From positions 124,001-188,000 of the forward strand of contig NZ_AVPS01000001.1 of NCBI RefSeq assembly GCF_000768345.1: a stretch of DNA of 64,000 bases, given 5' to 3'. A program made the translations under genes and the position numbers. Shown in pieces: positions 55,949 to 64,000 of the stretch. The notes under the pieces were generated by a model. That model had not been told where the DNA came from. It worked only from the letters and a program-made list of their open reading frames with translations, and made no database searches. Source of the DNA: Lysobacter concretionis Ko07 = DSM 16239. GTDB taxonomy: Bacteria > Pseudomonadota > Gammaproteobacteria > Xanthomonadales > Xanthomonadaceae. The number at the start of each line of letters is the position of its first letter. Positions within the stretch are counted from its first letter, which is position 1.

Positions 55949-56044
55949 GCGGAAAGGATAGCGCCGGGACAGGCGGACGCGGTTGCGGGGCTATTTTCGA
56001 TGACGCAGCGGCGCTCCTGCAGAGAAGCATGTGCAACTACGCGA

Positions 56045-56153
56045 GCGCCTGCCGGGCATCCCGATCAGTCGCTCCACGATATTCGCTTGGTGATCGGGAC
56101 GCCCGGCAGGCGCCACCGGAATCGTTTGGTGGCCGGAGGAAGAGCAAAAGCGA
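56045..56153 (+). repeat. 109-bp structured repeat, copy A
   Basis: Arms of 23 nt (56045-56067, 56091-56113) pair at 22 of 23 positions around a 23-nt loop beginning GTCGCTCCACGATATTCG. A second small hairpin CCACC...GGTGG with flanking GT wobble (56113-56132) and CAAAAGCGA (56145-56153) follow. Copy C (12280-12388, opposite strand) is the same length, with the loop identical. Confidence 0.8.
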
Positions 56154-56226
56154 GCTTTGCAAGCGGTCCGTCAGGGCGTTGTTTTCGCAGAGTTCCAACA
56201 ACGAAGTGCGCGTGGCTGCGCGAGCA

Positions 56227-56278
56227 GCGCCTGCCGGGCATCCCGCTCAGTCGCTCCACGAGTCGCTTGGTGATCGGG
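56227..56278 (+). repeat. Structured repeat, truncated copy B
   Basis: First arm GCGCCTGCCGGGCATCCCG... (56227-56249), a 21-nt loop sharing GTCGCTCCACGA and GTCGCTTGG, then only TGATCGGG of the second arm before the match ends. The truncation abuts the 3' end of topA. Confidence 0.75.
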
Positions 56279-56298
56279 TTGCTGCTATCTCCGCTGCT

Positions 56299-58782
56299 TC
56301 AGTCCGCGGTCTTGGCGACCTTCTTCGTCGCGGTCTTGGTCGCCTTCTTCGCAGCAACTTTCTTGACGGCCTTCTTGGCGGCTTTTTTCACAGCTTTCTT
56401 CGCGGCCTTTTTTGCCGGCGCTTTTGCCACGGCTTTCTTGGCCGGTGCTTTCTTCGCCACCGCCTTCTTGCCGAACCCCTTGCGCATCGGCTTGCCGGTT
56501 TCCTCCATCAGCTGGATGACTTCCTCCAGCGTGAGTGAGGCCGGTTCGCGGTCCTTGGGGATCTTGCCGTTGAGCTTGCCGTCGCTGAGGTACGGGCCGT
56601 AACGGCCGTTGAGGACCTGGATGTCGCTGCCCTCGAACTGCTTGATGATCCGGTTGCGCGCGATCTCTTCCTTCTCCTCGATCAGGAACACCGCGCGCGC
56701 CAGGTCGATGGTGTACGGATCGTCTTCCTTCTTCAGGGACGCATACACGCTGCCGCGCTTGGCGAACGGCCCGAAGCGGCCGATGCCGACGCTGACTTCC
56801 TCGTCCTTGTCGAAGCCCAGCTTGCGCGGCATCTTGAACAGCTCCAGCGCGTCCTCCAGCGAGATGGTGTGCATGCTCTGGCCCGGCCGCAGCGAGGCGA
56901 AAGTCGGCTTCTCCTCCTCGTCCTCGGCGGTGCTGCCGATCGCGGCATACGGCCCGTACCGGCCCAGACGCACGCTGACCGGCTTGCCGGTTTTCGGATC
57001 GGTGCCCAGTTCGCGCGCGCCGGTCGCCTGGCTGCGGTCGACCGATTCCATCTTGTCGTCGACCATCTCCTTGAATGGCGTCCAGAACCGCTCCATCAAC
57101 GGCACCCATTCCTCCTCGCCGCGCGACACCGCGTCCAGCTCGTCCTCGAGCTTGGCGGTGAAGTCGTAATCGACGTACCGGGTGAAATGGCCGGACAGGA
57201 AGTTGCTGACCGCGCGGCCGACATCGCTCGGGCGGAAGCGGCGGCTTTCCAGCTCGACGTATTTCCGGAACAGCAAGGTGGCGATGATCGAGGCGTAGGT
57301 CGACGGCCGGCCGATGCCGTACTCCTCCAGCGTCTTCACCAGCGAGGCTTCGGAGAACCGCGGCGGCGGCTCGGTGAAGTGCTGGTTGGCGTTGATCTGC
57401 TGCAGCGGGATGCGCTCGCCGGTCTTCATCGGCGGCAGCTTGCGGCCCTCGTCGTCGGCATCGGCGGCCTTCGCGTCCTTGCCTTCCTCGTACACGGCCA
57501 GGAAGCCCGGATCGACCACGGTGGTGCCCGACACGCGGAAGCTGTGCTCGCTGCCGGCAGCCAGGTCGACCGAGACCGTATTGAGCGTGGCCGGCACCAT
57601 CTGGCTGGCCACGGCGCGCTTCCAGATCAACTCGTACAGGCGGCGGGCGTCGTCTTCCAGGAAGTTCGCCATCTGCGCCGGCGTGCGCAACGCGGAGGTC
57701 GGACGTACCGCCTCGTGCGCTTCCTGCGCGTTCTTGGCCTTGGACTTGTACACGTTGGGCTGGTCGGGCACCGCGCCGCTGCCGTAGTCGCGCGCGATCA
57801 CGTCGCGGATCTCGGCGACGGCCTCGGCCGACAGGGCGACCGAGTCGGTACGCATGTAGCTGATCAGGCCGACGGTGCCTTCTTCGCCGCCGAGCGCGAC
57901 GCCTTCATACAGCTTCTGCGCGACCTGCATGGTGCGCTTGGTGGTGAAGCCGAGCTTGCGCGCGGCTTCCTGTTGCAGGGTCGAGGTGGTGAACGGCGCG
58001 GCCGGGCGGCGCTTGCGCTCCTTGCTGGTGACATCGGTGACCTGCAGGGCACCGCCGGCCGCGCTGACGATGCGCTGGCGGGCGGCCTCGGCGGTATCGC
58101 CGTCGGTGATGGTGAACTGCTCGAACTTGTTGCCGTCCAGCTTGGTCAGCCGGGCGCTGAATGCCTGTCCGGGGTGCTGGCACTCGGCGACGATGGACCA
58201 GTATTCGCGCGCCTTGAACGCCTCGATCTCCTCCTCGCGCTCGACGATCATGCGCAGCGCCGGCGACTGCACGCGGCCGGCGGACAGGCCGCGCTGGACC
58301 TTGCGCCACAGCACCGGCGACAGGTTGAAGCCGACCAGGTAGTCCAGCGCGCGGCGCGCCTGCTGCGCGTCGACCAGGTCGCTGGCGATATCGCGCGGAT
58401 GGGCCATCGCCTCGTTGATCGCGCGCGGGGTGATCTCGGTGAACACCACGCGCTTGAGCAGCTTGTTGTCCAGCAGCCCGCGCTCGCGCAGGATCTCGGC
58501 AATGTGCCAGCTGATCGCCTCGCCTTCGCGATCCGGGTCAGTCGCCAGGTACACCGCCTCCGCTTTTTTGGCGGCCTTGGCGATCGCCTCGACGTGCTTC
58601 TCGTTCTTCTCGATCAGGTCGTAGCGCATCGCGAAGTGGTCGGCGGGATTGACCGCGCCCTCCTTCGGGATCAGGTCGCGCACGTGGCCGTAGGACGCCA
58701 GGACGATGAAGTCCTTGCCGAGGTATTTGTTGATCGTCTTGGCCTTGGCGGGCGACTCGACGATAAGGAGGTTCTTGGCCAT
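56299..58782 (-). CDS. topA: DNA topoisomerase I
   Basis: 827 residues. TopA relaxes negative supercoils by cutting one strand. TOPRIM (LLIVESPAKAKTINKYLG, ATDPDREGEAISWHI), catalytic Tyr309 in GLISYMRTDS, and the gate/cap regions (LSAGRVQSPALRMI; YASIIATLLFRKYVE) are all conserved. The C-terminal half has repeated toprim-associated GRYGPY/GRFGPF modules (LGRYGPYAAIG, VGIGRFGPFAKRG, LNGRYGPYLSDG) rather than the four-Cys zinc fingers of E. coli. The last about 65 residues are a Lys/Ala histone-like tail (KKAVKKAAKK). It lies in the dprA-smg-topA cluster. Confidence 0.97.
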   Translation of the reverse strand: MAKNLLIVESPAKAKTINKYLGKDFIVLASYGHVRDLIPKEGAVNPADHFAMRYDLIEKNEKHVEAIAKAAKKAEAVYLATDPDREGEAISWHIAEILRERGLLDNKLLKRVVFTEITPRAINEAMAHPRDIASDLVDAQQARRALDYLVGFNLSPVLWRKVQRGLSAGRVQSPALRMIVEREEEIEAFKAREYWSIVAECQHPGQAFSARLTKLDGNKFEQFTITDGDTAEAARQRIVSAAGGALQVTDVTSKERKRRPAAPFTTSTLQQEAARKLGFTTKRTMQVAQKLYEGVALGGEEGTVGLISYMRTDSVALSAEAVAEIRDVIARDYGSGAVPDQPNVYKSKAKNAQEAHEAVRPTSALRTPAQMANFLEDDARRLYELIWKRAVASQMVPATLNTVSVDLAAGSEHSFRVSGTTVVDPGFLAVYEEGKDAKAADADDEGRKLPPMKTGERIPLQQINANQHFTEPPPRFSEASLVKTLEEYGIGRPSTYASIIATLLFRKYVELESRRFRPSDVGRAVSNFLSGHFTRYVDYDFTAKLEDELDAVSRGEEEWVPLMERFWTPFKEMVDDKMESVDRSQATGARELGTDPKTGKPVSVRLGRYGPYAAIGSTAEDEEEKPTFASLRPGQSMHTISLEDALELFKMPRKLGFDKDEEVSVGIGRFGPFAKRGSVYASLKKEDDPYTIDLARAVFLIEEKEEIARNRIIKQFEGSDIQVLNGRYGPYLSDGKLNGKIPKDREPASLTLEEVIQLMEETGKPMRKGFGKKAVAKKAPAKKAVAKAPAKKAAKKAVKKAAKKAVKKVAAKKATKTATKKVAKTAD

Positions 58783-58853
58783 CGCGGCAGAGCCTGTAGT
58801 CAGTGGCGGGAGCGCGCCGTGAAGGCAGCGCAGGGAAGGCGCACAAGCAACGT

Positions 58854-58880
58854 GACGCCCGCAGCAGGGCCGCGGGCGTC
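58854..58880 (-). terminator. Hairpin between smg and topA
   Basis: GACGCCCGC and GCGGGCGTC form a 9-bp stem with a 9-nt loop in the 228-bp gap before topA, followed on the minus strand by ACGTTGCTTG. No solid U-run is present. A second perfect hairpin, GCGATGACG-GT-CGTCATCGC, lies at 58953-58972. Confidence 0.4.
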
Positions 58881-59010
58881 GGGGAATTTCATTGCCGGTG
58901 GAGTCATGCCGCGGGTGTCGTCGTCCAGCGTCGGCACCTGCGACAGGCCGGAGCGATGACGGTCGTCATCGCCCCGGCCGCGGCGCGCACAGTATTAATG
59001 GTCGGGCCGC

Positions 59011-59499
59011 TCAATGCACGGAGTCGGGCTCTTCCTCGAACATCTGGGTTTCCATCCAGGCATACGCTGCCTCGCTGCCGGGCTGGTTGAACAGCACCAT
59101 CAGCACCACCCACTTGAGGTCGTCCAGGTCGATTTCGTGCTGATCCAAGGCCATCGCGCGGTCGATCACCAGCTCGCGCTGGCCGGCGTCGAGGATCCGG
59201 TGCTGCTCCAGGAACAGCAGGAAACCCCGGCAGTCGGTGTCCAGGCGGTCCAGTTCCGGCCCCGCATAGACCCGGGTCGGGCCGTCGGCACGCAGCGGAC
59301 TGGCAGGCGGACGCTGACGCGCCAGCGCGTCGAGCCACTCGAATGCCTTGTTGATCTCCGCCGGGCTGAAGCCGGCCTGGCCGAGTTCCTCGAACAACGG
59401 GCCGCTTTGCAGGTTTTCGCGGTCGCGGACCAGATCCGCGTCTTCGGTGAAATAGTGCTCGAACAGGTACAGCAGGACATCCAGGATGCTTTCTTTCAT
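59011..59499 (-). CDS. smg: Smg family protein (DUF494)
   Basis: 162 residues, starting [20 protein letters not shown], the family N-terminus, and ending EEEPDSVH. Smg is a small, acidic, helical cytoplasmic protein of unknown function found in beta- and gammaproteobacteria between dprA and topA, as here. [32 protein letters not shown] and [15 protein letters not shown] are conserved. Confidence 0.93.
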   Translation of the reverse strand: MKESILDVLLYLFEHYFTEDADLVRDRENLQSGPLFEELGQAGFSPAEINKAFEWLDALARQRPPASPLRADGPTRVYAGPELDRLDTDCRGFLLFLEQHRILDAGQRELVIDRAMALDQHEIDLDDLKWVVLMVLFNQPGSEAAYAWMETQMFEEEPDSVH

Positions 59500-59574
59500 T
59501 TCCCCTCGGCCTGCGCCGCAGACGGCGCGGTGGGTCAGGAGTTGCTTGGGACTGTCGCCCGTTCATGGACGGGT

Positions 59575-60837
59575 TCAGCGATTGCGGTAGTACCGGCCGT
59601 GTTGCGCCACCACGCGACCCTCCAGCTCCATCGGCAGCAGCATGGAGGAGAGCTGTGCAGGCGTCAATCCGGTGCGCTCGACCAGTTCATCCATACCGGT
59701 TGGGTCGTAACCGAGCGCGCGCCACAACGTCTGGTGTTCGGACGCGGTTTCACGCGCTTGGTCGCCGTGATCGGTACCGGCCTGTTCAGGTGTGCGACCG
59801 GGCAGGAGCAGCGGCGCGTCCACGTCGATGGCGGCGGAGGTCGGGTTTTGGTGGTCAGGGGCGTCGCCAACGGGGGGCTGGCTGTCTGACGTGGGGGCGG
59901 CCAGCCGTTGGCGCAAGTCGCGGGCCTGTTCCGCGATGGCAGCGGCCAGCAGGTCGATCACATCCTGCGGCCGCTCGACCAGGCAGGCGCCGTCGCGGAT
60001 CAGGCGGTGGCAGCCGCGGGCGAGCGGGTTGTGGATCGAGCCTGGCAGCGCCATCACCTCGCGCCCGCATTCGCCCGCGAGCCGGGCGGTGATCAGCGCG
60101 CCGGAGCGGTGCGCGGCTTCGATCACCAGCGTGCCCAGGCTCAGGCCGGCGAGGATCCGGTTGCGGCTGGGGAAATGCTCGCGGCGCGGGCCGGTGCCGG
60201 GCAGGTGTTCGCTGATCACCGCCCCGTGTTCGACGATGCGCGCATGCAGGGCGGTGTTGCTGCGGGGGTAGGGAACGTCCGGGCCGGTTCCCAGCACCGC
60301 TACTGTGCCGCCGTCCACGGCGAGGGCGGCGTGGTGGGCGGCGGTGTCGATGCCGGCCGCCAGTCCGCTGGCGACGACCAGGCCCTGGACGGCCAGCGCG
60401 CGGGCGAACTCGGCGGCATTGTCGTGCCCGCCCGGCGTGGGCGAGCGACTGCCGACCAGTGCGATCGCCGGCCGCCACAGCAGGGTGGGATCGCCGGCGA
60501 CGAACAGCGCCAACGGCGGGCTCGGGATGTGCCGGAGCAGCGGCGGATAGTCGGGATCGTGCCAGCCGATGAGGTGGTGGTGCGGCTGGGCCAGCCACCG
60601 GCGGGCGCGCTCCAGGGTTGCCGCTGCCGCCCCGTGCAACGCGGCGACCTGTCTGGCGTTCAGTCCGCAGGCGCGCCACAGAGCCACTCCGGCGGCGAAT
60701 GCAGTCGCCGGAGCAACTTGCTCCAGCAGCCGTCGGCGTGGTGCGGCGGGGCCGTTGCAGGCGATCAGCCGCAGCAGGGCATCGTTGTCGGCCGTGGTGT
60801 CATCGTGGCCGCTGCGGCGGGTCGGGTCGGTCTGCAT
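59575..60837 (-). CDS. dprA: DNA-processing protein DprA
   Basis: About 420 residues. DprA binds incoming single-stranded DNA during natural transformation and loads RecA. The Rossmann-like core is intact: ALVGSRSPTPGGHDNA, VVASGLAAGIDTAAHHAAL, GTGPDVPYPRSN, ISEHLPG, FPSRNRILAGLS and SGALITARLAGECGREVMALPG. A C-terminal winged-helix part (DELVERTGLTPAQLSSMLLPMELEGRV) follows a low-complexity linker. The start could be ATG 60837 or GTG 60870; neither has a good ribosome site. Competence in this organism is not shown by this alone. Confidence 0.93.
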   Translation of the reverse strand: MQTDPTRRSGHDDTTADNDALLRLIACNGPAAPRRRLLEQVAPATAFAAGVALWRACGLNARQVAALHGAAAATLERARRWLAQPHHHLIGWHDPDYPPLLRHIPSPPLALFVAGDPTLLWRPAIALVGSRSPTPGGHDNAAEFARALAVQGLVVASGLAAGIDTAAHHAALAVDGGTVAVLGTGPDVPYPRSNTALHARIVEHGAVISEHLPGTGPRREHFPSRNRILAGLSLGTLVIEAAHRSGALITARLAGECGREVMALPGSIHNPLARGCHRLIRDGACLVERPQDVIDLLAAAIAEQARDLRQRLAAPTSDSQPPVGDAPDHQNPTSAAIDVDAPLLLPGRTPEQAGTDHGDQARETASEHQTLWRALGYDPTGMDELVERTGLTPAQLSSMLLPMELEGRVVAQHGRYYRNR

Positions 60838-60918
60838 CCCGCCAGCATCCGTCGCATACGACGACGGCACCCTCGGTTGCCGTCATGGATCGCTGTAGGG
60901 AAATCCCGGTCCGCCGGG

Positions 60919-62070
60919 TCAGTACGGGGCGTCGGGGTGCTTGAGCTCGTGACCGACCTGGACCGGACGGATGCCTTCCATCACCAGCGCGTAGCTGACC
61001 TTGTCGAACGTGCGGAACACCATCAGGTGACCGGCGAATTCATCCGGCAGGCGCACCCGGCTGTTGCGGCCGAAAGTGTCGTCGCTGCGATCCCAGCCGC
61101 CACTGCTGGCCATGCGGTCGGGGACCTCGCTGCCGACCCGCCAGCTCGAGAACACGGTGCCGTTGTCGATGCCGTCGCGGGCGCCGACCGACAGCGCGAC
61201 CACGTCACGCGGGCCGCCGGTGCGCAGCATGTCGGTCACTGCGATGACGCGGGCGCGGCCGTAGTCCAGCTGCTGGCGCGGCGGATGCGGGAAGAACTGC
61301 AGGTCGTAGGGCTGGGCCTGGACCGGGATCAGGCGATCGCCGATCCGGACCTCGCGGCCGCTGTCGTCCAGCAACAGCGTGGACGCCTCGATACCACCCA
61401 CTTCACCGCGGGTGATCGTGCCGGTCGCCTGCTGCATCAGCTCGTAACCGAGCACTTCCTGGCCGTTGTCGGGCGTCACCGCGTTGGTCCAGAAACGCTC
61501 GAAATCGGCCGTGCGACGGCCGCGGTTGTCGAGTTCCTGGGCGTCGAAGATGTCGCAGCAGACGGTGCGGTCCAGGCGGGTGTAGCGCTGGGTCGGACGC
61601 ACCACCGCGTAACGCTGTCCGGGCACCGCATTGGCGAGACCCTTGATGTAGGCGAGCTGCCCCTTGGCGCTGCGCAGGCGGTCTTCCTCGAGGCCGACCA
61701 CATGGGGCAGGCTGTCGATCTCGTCGACCACACGCAGATCCTTCAGGAACGGTTCGACCTGCGCCAGCGGCACGCCCGTCACCGGCGCTTCCGCACGCGG
61801 GCCGGCGGTCGCGGTGACCCGGTTCAGGTAGGCCAGCGACAGCACGTCGCCCGGATAGATCAGGTGCGGGTTCTGGATCTGCGGGTTGGCCTGCCAGATC
61901 TCCGGCCACAACCAGGGCTTCTCAAGGAACGTCCCGGCGATATCCCACAAGGTGTCACCCTTTTTCACCACATAGGTGTCGGGATGGTCGCCACGGATTC
62001 CGGCGGCCATCGCAAAGGTGGCAATCGTCAACAGCGCAGCGGTCATCACCGTGCGGATCGGTTTCAACAT
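60919..62070 (-). CDS. LysM peptidoglycan-binding domain protein, exported
   Basis: 383 residues from the ATG at 62070 (AGG upstream), which opens a signal peptide (LKPIRTVMTAALLTIATFAMA). A LysM domain spans about 32-85 (DTYVVKKGDTLWDIAGTFLEKPWLWPEIWQANPQIQNPHLIYPGDVLSL), binding N-acetylglucosamine in peptidoglycan. The remaining about 300 residues form an uncharacterised beta-rich domain (VVALSVGARDGIDNGTVFSSWR) found in homologues of this family next to dprA or def. It is probably periplasmic. Confidence 0.92.
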   Translation of the reverse strand: MLKPIRTVMTAALLTIATFAMAAGIRGDHPDTYVVKKGDTLWDIAGTFLEKPWLWPEIWQANPQIQNPHLIYPGDVLSLAYLNRVTATAGPRAEAPVTGVPLAQVEPFLKDLRVVDEIDSLPHVVGLEEDRLRSAKGQLAYIKGLANAVPGQRYAVVRPTQRYTRLDRTVCCDIFDAQELDNRGRRTADFERFWTNAVTPDNGQEVLGYELMQQATGTITRGEVGGIEASTLLLDDSGREVRIGDRLIPVQAQPYDLQFFPHPPRQQLDYGRARVIAVTDMLRTGGPRDVVALSVGARDGIDNGTVFSSWRVGSEVPDRMASSGGWDRSDDTFGRNSRVRLPDEFAGHLMVFRTFDKVSYALVMEGIRPVQVGHELKHPDAPY

Positions 62071-62133
62071 AATTGGATTACCTGATTCCCCGTGCAGGTG
62101 CGCCCGGACGTCATAAAGCGACGCGGGCAGGGC

Positions 62134-62164
62134 ACTATAGACCAGAAGAACGGTGCCATTGCAA
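62134..62164 (-). promoter_or_regulatory. Candidate promoter of the LysM gene
   Basis: On the minus strand TTGCAA (62164-62159) and TATAGT (62139-62134) with a 19-bp spacer, 64 bp before the start codon. The region between the divergent genes also has a plus-strand TATACT (62188-62193) that could serve def. Spacers are not ideal in either case. Confidence 0.4.
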
Positions 62165-62238
62165 GCAATTGGCACGCCGGACGACGTTATACTGCGCCGG
62201 TATCTTGTGGATGTGATCCACGCCCCCATTTCAGAGCC

Positions 62239-62751
62239 ATGGCCCAGTTACCCATCCTCGAGTTCCCCGATCCGCGCCTGCGGACCGTTGCAGTGGACGT
62301 TGATCCGGCCCGGATCGCGTCGGCGGAATTCCAGCAGCTGCTCGATGACATGTTCGAGACCATGTACGACGCGCCCGGCATCGGGCTGGCGGCCAGCCAG
62401 GTCGATGTGCACCAACGCTTCATGGTGATCGACGTGTCCGACGAGCATGACGCGCCTATGGTGTTCATCAATCCGGAGATCGTCGCCCGCGATGGCGAGC
62501 AGGTCTACCAGGAGGGCTGCCTCTCGGTGCCCGGCATCTTTGCCGACGTGACCCGCGCCAATGCGGTCACGGTGAAGGCGATCGGCCGCGACGGCCAGCC
62601 GTTCGAGCTGCAGACCGAAGGTCTGCTGGCGGTCTGCATCCAGCACGAGATGGATCACCTGCTGGGCAAGCTGTTCGTCGACTACCTCTCGCCGCTCAAG
62701 CGCGAGATGGTGCGCAAGAAGCTCGCCAAGGCCCGCCGCAACGCCGCCTAG
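62239..62751 (+). CDS. def: Peptide deformylase
   Basis: 170 residues from the ATG at 62239 ([18 protein letters not shown]). It removes the formyl group from new N-terminal methionine using Fe2+ or Zn2+. All three motifs are present: GIGLAASQ (47-54), EGCLSVPG with metal ligand Cys94, and QHEMDH (HEMDH 136-140). It precedes fmt, whose product adds the formyl group to initiator tRNA, by about 106 bp. Divergent from the LysM gene. Confidence 0.96.
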   Translation: MAQLPILEFPDPRLRTVAVDVDPARIASAEFQQLLDDMFETMYDAPGIGLAASQVDVHQRFMVIDVSDEHDAPMVFINPEIVARDGEQVYQEGCLSVPGIFADVTRANAVTVKAIGRDGQPFELQTEGLLAVCIQHEMDHLLGKLFVDYLSPLKREMVRKKLAKARRNAA

Positions 62752-62857
62752 GCATCGCGGGTCGCCCGGTGCAGCGATCCGGTTGATGGGTCCGGCCGGC
62801 ACCATGGCTTCGCCGTGGGCCGGCGGGCATCGCAATGCCGGGCTGTAAGATGGCGCG

Positions 62858-63781
62858 ATGAGAATTGTCTTTGCCGGTACTCCGGATTTCGCCGTGCCCA
62901 GCCTGCGCGCGGCAGCGCAGCGCAATGAAGTGGTCGCCGTGTACACCCAGCCCGACCGCCCTGCCGGTCGCGGCCGCGGACTGACGCCGTCGCCGGTCAA
63001 GCGCGAGGCACTGGAACGCGGGATCGAGGTGGTGCAGCCGGAGAACTTCAAGTCGGCGGCCGCGCGCGAGGCATTGGCCGCGTACAAGCCCGACCTGCTG
63101 GTGGTGGTGGCCTACGGGCTGATCCTGCCGCAGGCGGTACTCGACATTCCCGCCCAGGGTTGCTGGAACGTGCATGCGTCCCTGTTGCCGCGCTGGCGCG
63201 GGGCGGCGCCGATCCAGCGCGCGATCCAGGCCAACGACGCACGCACCGGCGTGTGCCTGATGCAGATGGAGAAAGGGCTGGACACCGGCCCGGTGCTGCT
63301 GTCGCAGGCGCTGGATATCGGCAGCGAGGAAACCGGCGGCCAGTTGCACGACCGTCTGGCGGCGCTGGGGGCGCAGGTACTGGCCGATGGGCTTGGACTG
63401 CTGCGCGCCGGCATCCGTCCGATACCGCAGCCGCAGCCGAAGGATGGCGTGACCTACGCGCACAAGCTCGACAAGGCCGAAGCCCGGTTGGACTGGTCGC
63501 GGCCGGCGCTTGAACTGGCCAACAAGGTGCGCGCCTTCAACCCGTGGCCGATGGCCGAGGCGCAGGTCGCCGGCGAGCGGCTGCGGTTGCATTCGGCGGT
63601 GGCACTGCCCGTGTCGCACGATGCCGCGCCGGGAACGTTGCTGGCCGCGGGTCGTGATGGCCTCGATGTCGCCTGCGGCGAAGGTGTCCTGCGCATCCGG
63701 GTGCTGCAGCGTGACGGCGGCAAGGCGATCACGGCCGCCGATTACCTCAACGGCCGGCGGGATCTGTTGGTCGGGGTCTGA
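62858..63781 (+). CDS. fmt: Methionyl-tRNA formyltransferase
   Basis: 307 residues. Fmt transfers formyl from 10-formyl-THF to Met-tRNAfMet. [16 protein letters not shown], the catalytic [19 protein letters not shown] (Asn-His-Asp set), [14 protein letters not shown], and the C-terminal [15 protein letters not shown] are diagnostic. It begins about 106 bp after def; a TAAGAT box 5 to 15 bp upstream of the ATG region may be a -10 of a local promoter. Confidence 0.96.
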   Translation: MRIVFAGTPDFAVPSLRAAAQRNEVVAVYTQPDRPAGRGRGLTPSPVKREALERGIEVVQPENFKSAAAREALAAYKPDLLVVVAYGLILPQAVLDIPAQGCWNVHASLLPRWRGAAPIQRAIQANDARTGVCLMQMEKGLDTGPVLLSQALDIGSEETGGQLHDRLAALGAQVLADGLGLLRAGIRPIPQPQPKDGVTYAHKLDKAEARLDWSRPALELANKVRAFNPWPMAEAQVAGERLRLHSAVALPVSHDAAPGTLLAAGRDGLDVACGEGVLRIRVLQRDGGKAITAADYLNGRRDLLVGV

Positions 63782-63786
63782 CCGCG

Positions 63787-64000
63787 TCAGATTGCTTCAG
63801 CGCGGAGCAGCCACAACTCGCCGCGGCGCGTGCGCGGCAGTCCACTGAGCAACGCACACCAGGGCGCGAGCAGGCGGACGTCCCAGCCGAGCCTGCGCAC
63901 GCGACGGAACGGGCTGGACACCGCGCGCTCGGCACGGATCGCGAACCCGGCCTCCCGCAGTGCCTGCTCCAGCACCCATGGGCTCAGCGGCGTGATGTGG
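63787..64000 (-). CDS. 3' end of a probable SAM-dependent methyltransferase
   Basis: The last 70 or so codons of a gene running off the right edge, read in frame from 63999. HITPLSPWVLEQALREAGFAIRAER resembles the HxxPFS...LLExxGF end of class I methyltransferases, followed by FRRVRRLGWDVRLLAPWCALLSGLP and RRGELWLLRAEAI. No catalytic motif is inside the window, so the family call is tentative. It converges on fmt with a 5-bp gap. Confidence 0.5.
   Translation of the reverse strand, partial: HITPLSPWVLEQALREAGFAIRAERAVSSPFRRVRRLGWDVRLLAPWCALLSGLPRTRRGELWLLRAEAI

Larger units (their letters stand above)
55949..56298. other. Gap between tsaC and topA filled by structured repeats
   Basis: 350 bp with no gene; open frames through it come from the repeats. 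It carries copy A (56045-56153), a short spacer, and truncated copy B (56227-56278), which ends just 21 bp from the topA stop codon. Confidence 0.8.

Overview
The window is a dense, very GC-rich stretch of a gammaproteobacterial chromosome. Gene content and order (dprA-smg-topA, a divergent LysM gene next to def-fmt, rsmG-parA-parB, rpmB-rpmG, ftsE-ftsX ahead of rpoH, trxA/rho/rhlB) and protein character point to the Xanthomonadaceae/Lysobacteraceae (Lysobacter, Luteimonas, Pseudoxanthomonas type). This is inferred from protein resemblance; no species can be named. There is no prophage, complete insertion sequence, CRISPR array, tRNA or rRNA. Most of the window is ordinary core genome, and the unusual signals lie mainly in the gaps between genes.

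Layout. 0-5.4 kb (minus): 5' part of a YggS-like gene, a large transporter-fused hybrid histidine kinase, and an FAD/NAD(P)-binding protein. 5.6-11.3 kb: a CadC-like membrane transcription regulator divergent from a secreted subtilisin-family protease; the gap carries three phased direct repeats. 11.4-17.6 kb (minus): rpmB-rpmG, a DUF885 enzyme, rsmG-parA-parB and a phosphopantetheinyl transferase. 17.7-19.5 kb (plus): an acyl/aryl AMP-ligase and a YeaQ/GlsB-type membrane protein. 19.6-24.2 kb (minus): xth, an orphan tssA and an S9 peptidase. 24.4-28.1 kb (plus): a YcgL protein and a 1166-residue membrane ankyrin protein, convergent with a CPA2 antiporter. 30-36 kb: a TonB-C-like secreted protein, rho, trxA and rhlB. 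36-41.5 kb (plus): ftsE-ftsX-dual REC protein-ung, rpoH, and a NYN/OST-HTH protein. 41.7-49.6 kb: priA (minus), then on plus a sigma-like membrane protein with a DUF3106 partner, a MATE exporter and sppA. 49.8-53.9 kb: a lipoprotein, an SDR, and an Lrp regulator divergent from dadA-alr (D-alanine catabolism). 53.9-60.9 kb (minus): two DUF4124 proteins, tsaC, topA, smg and dprA. 60.9-64 kb: a LysM protein divergent from def-fmt, and the 3' end of a probable methyltransferase.

The most interesting signals are non-coding: (1) a cluster of DnaA boxes, two of them perfect and inverted, beside a relatively AT-rich stretch next to priA; (2) a 215-bp foldback element with 11-bp terminal inverted repeats and a perfect 9-bp target duplication, inserted at the A-tract of the rho terminator; (3) a dispersed 109-bp structured repeat whose stem sequence covaries while its 23-nt loop is invariant; (4) three 7-bp direct repeats at 11-bp period beside the CadC-like regulator. 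Start codons were chosen from visible ribosome-binding sites and family N-termini, so several CDS are shorter than the longest open frame.
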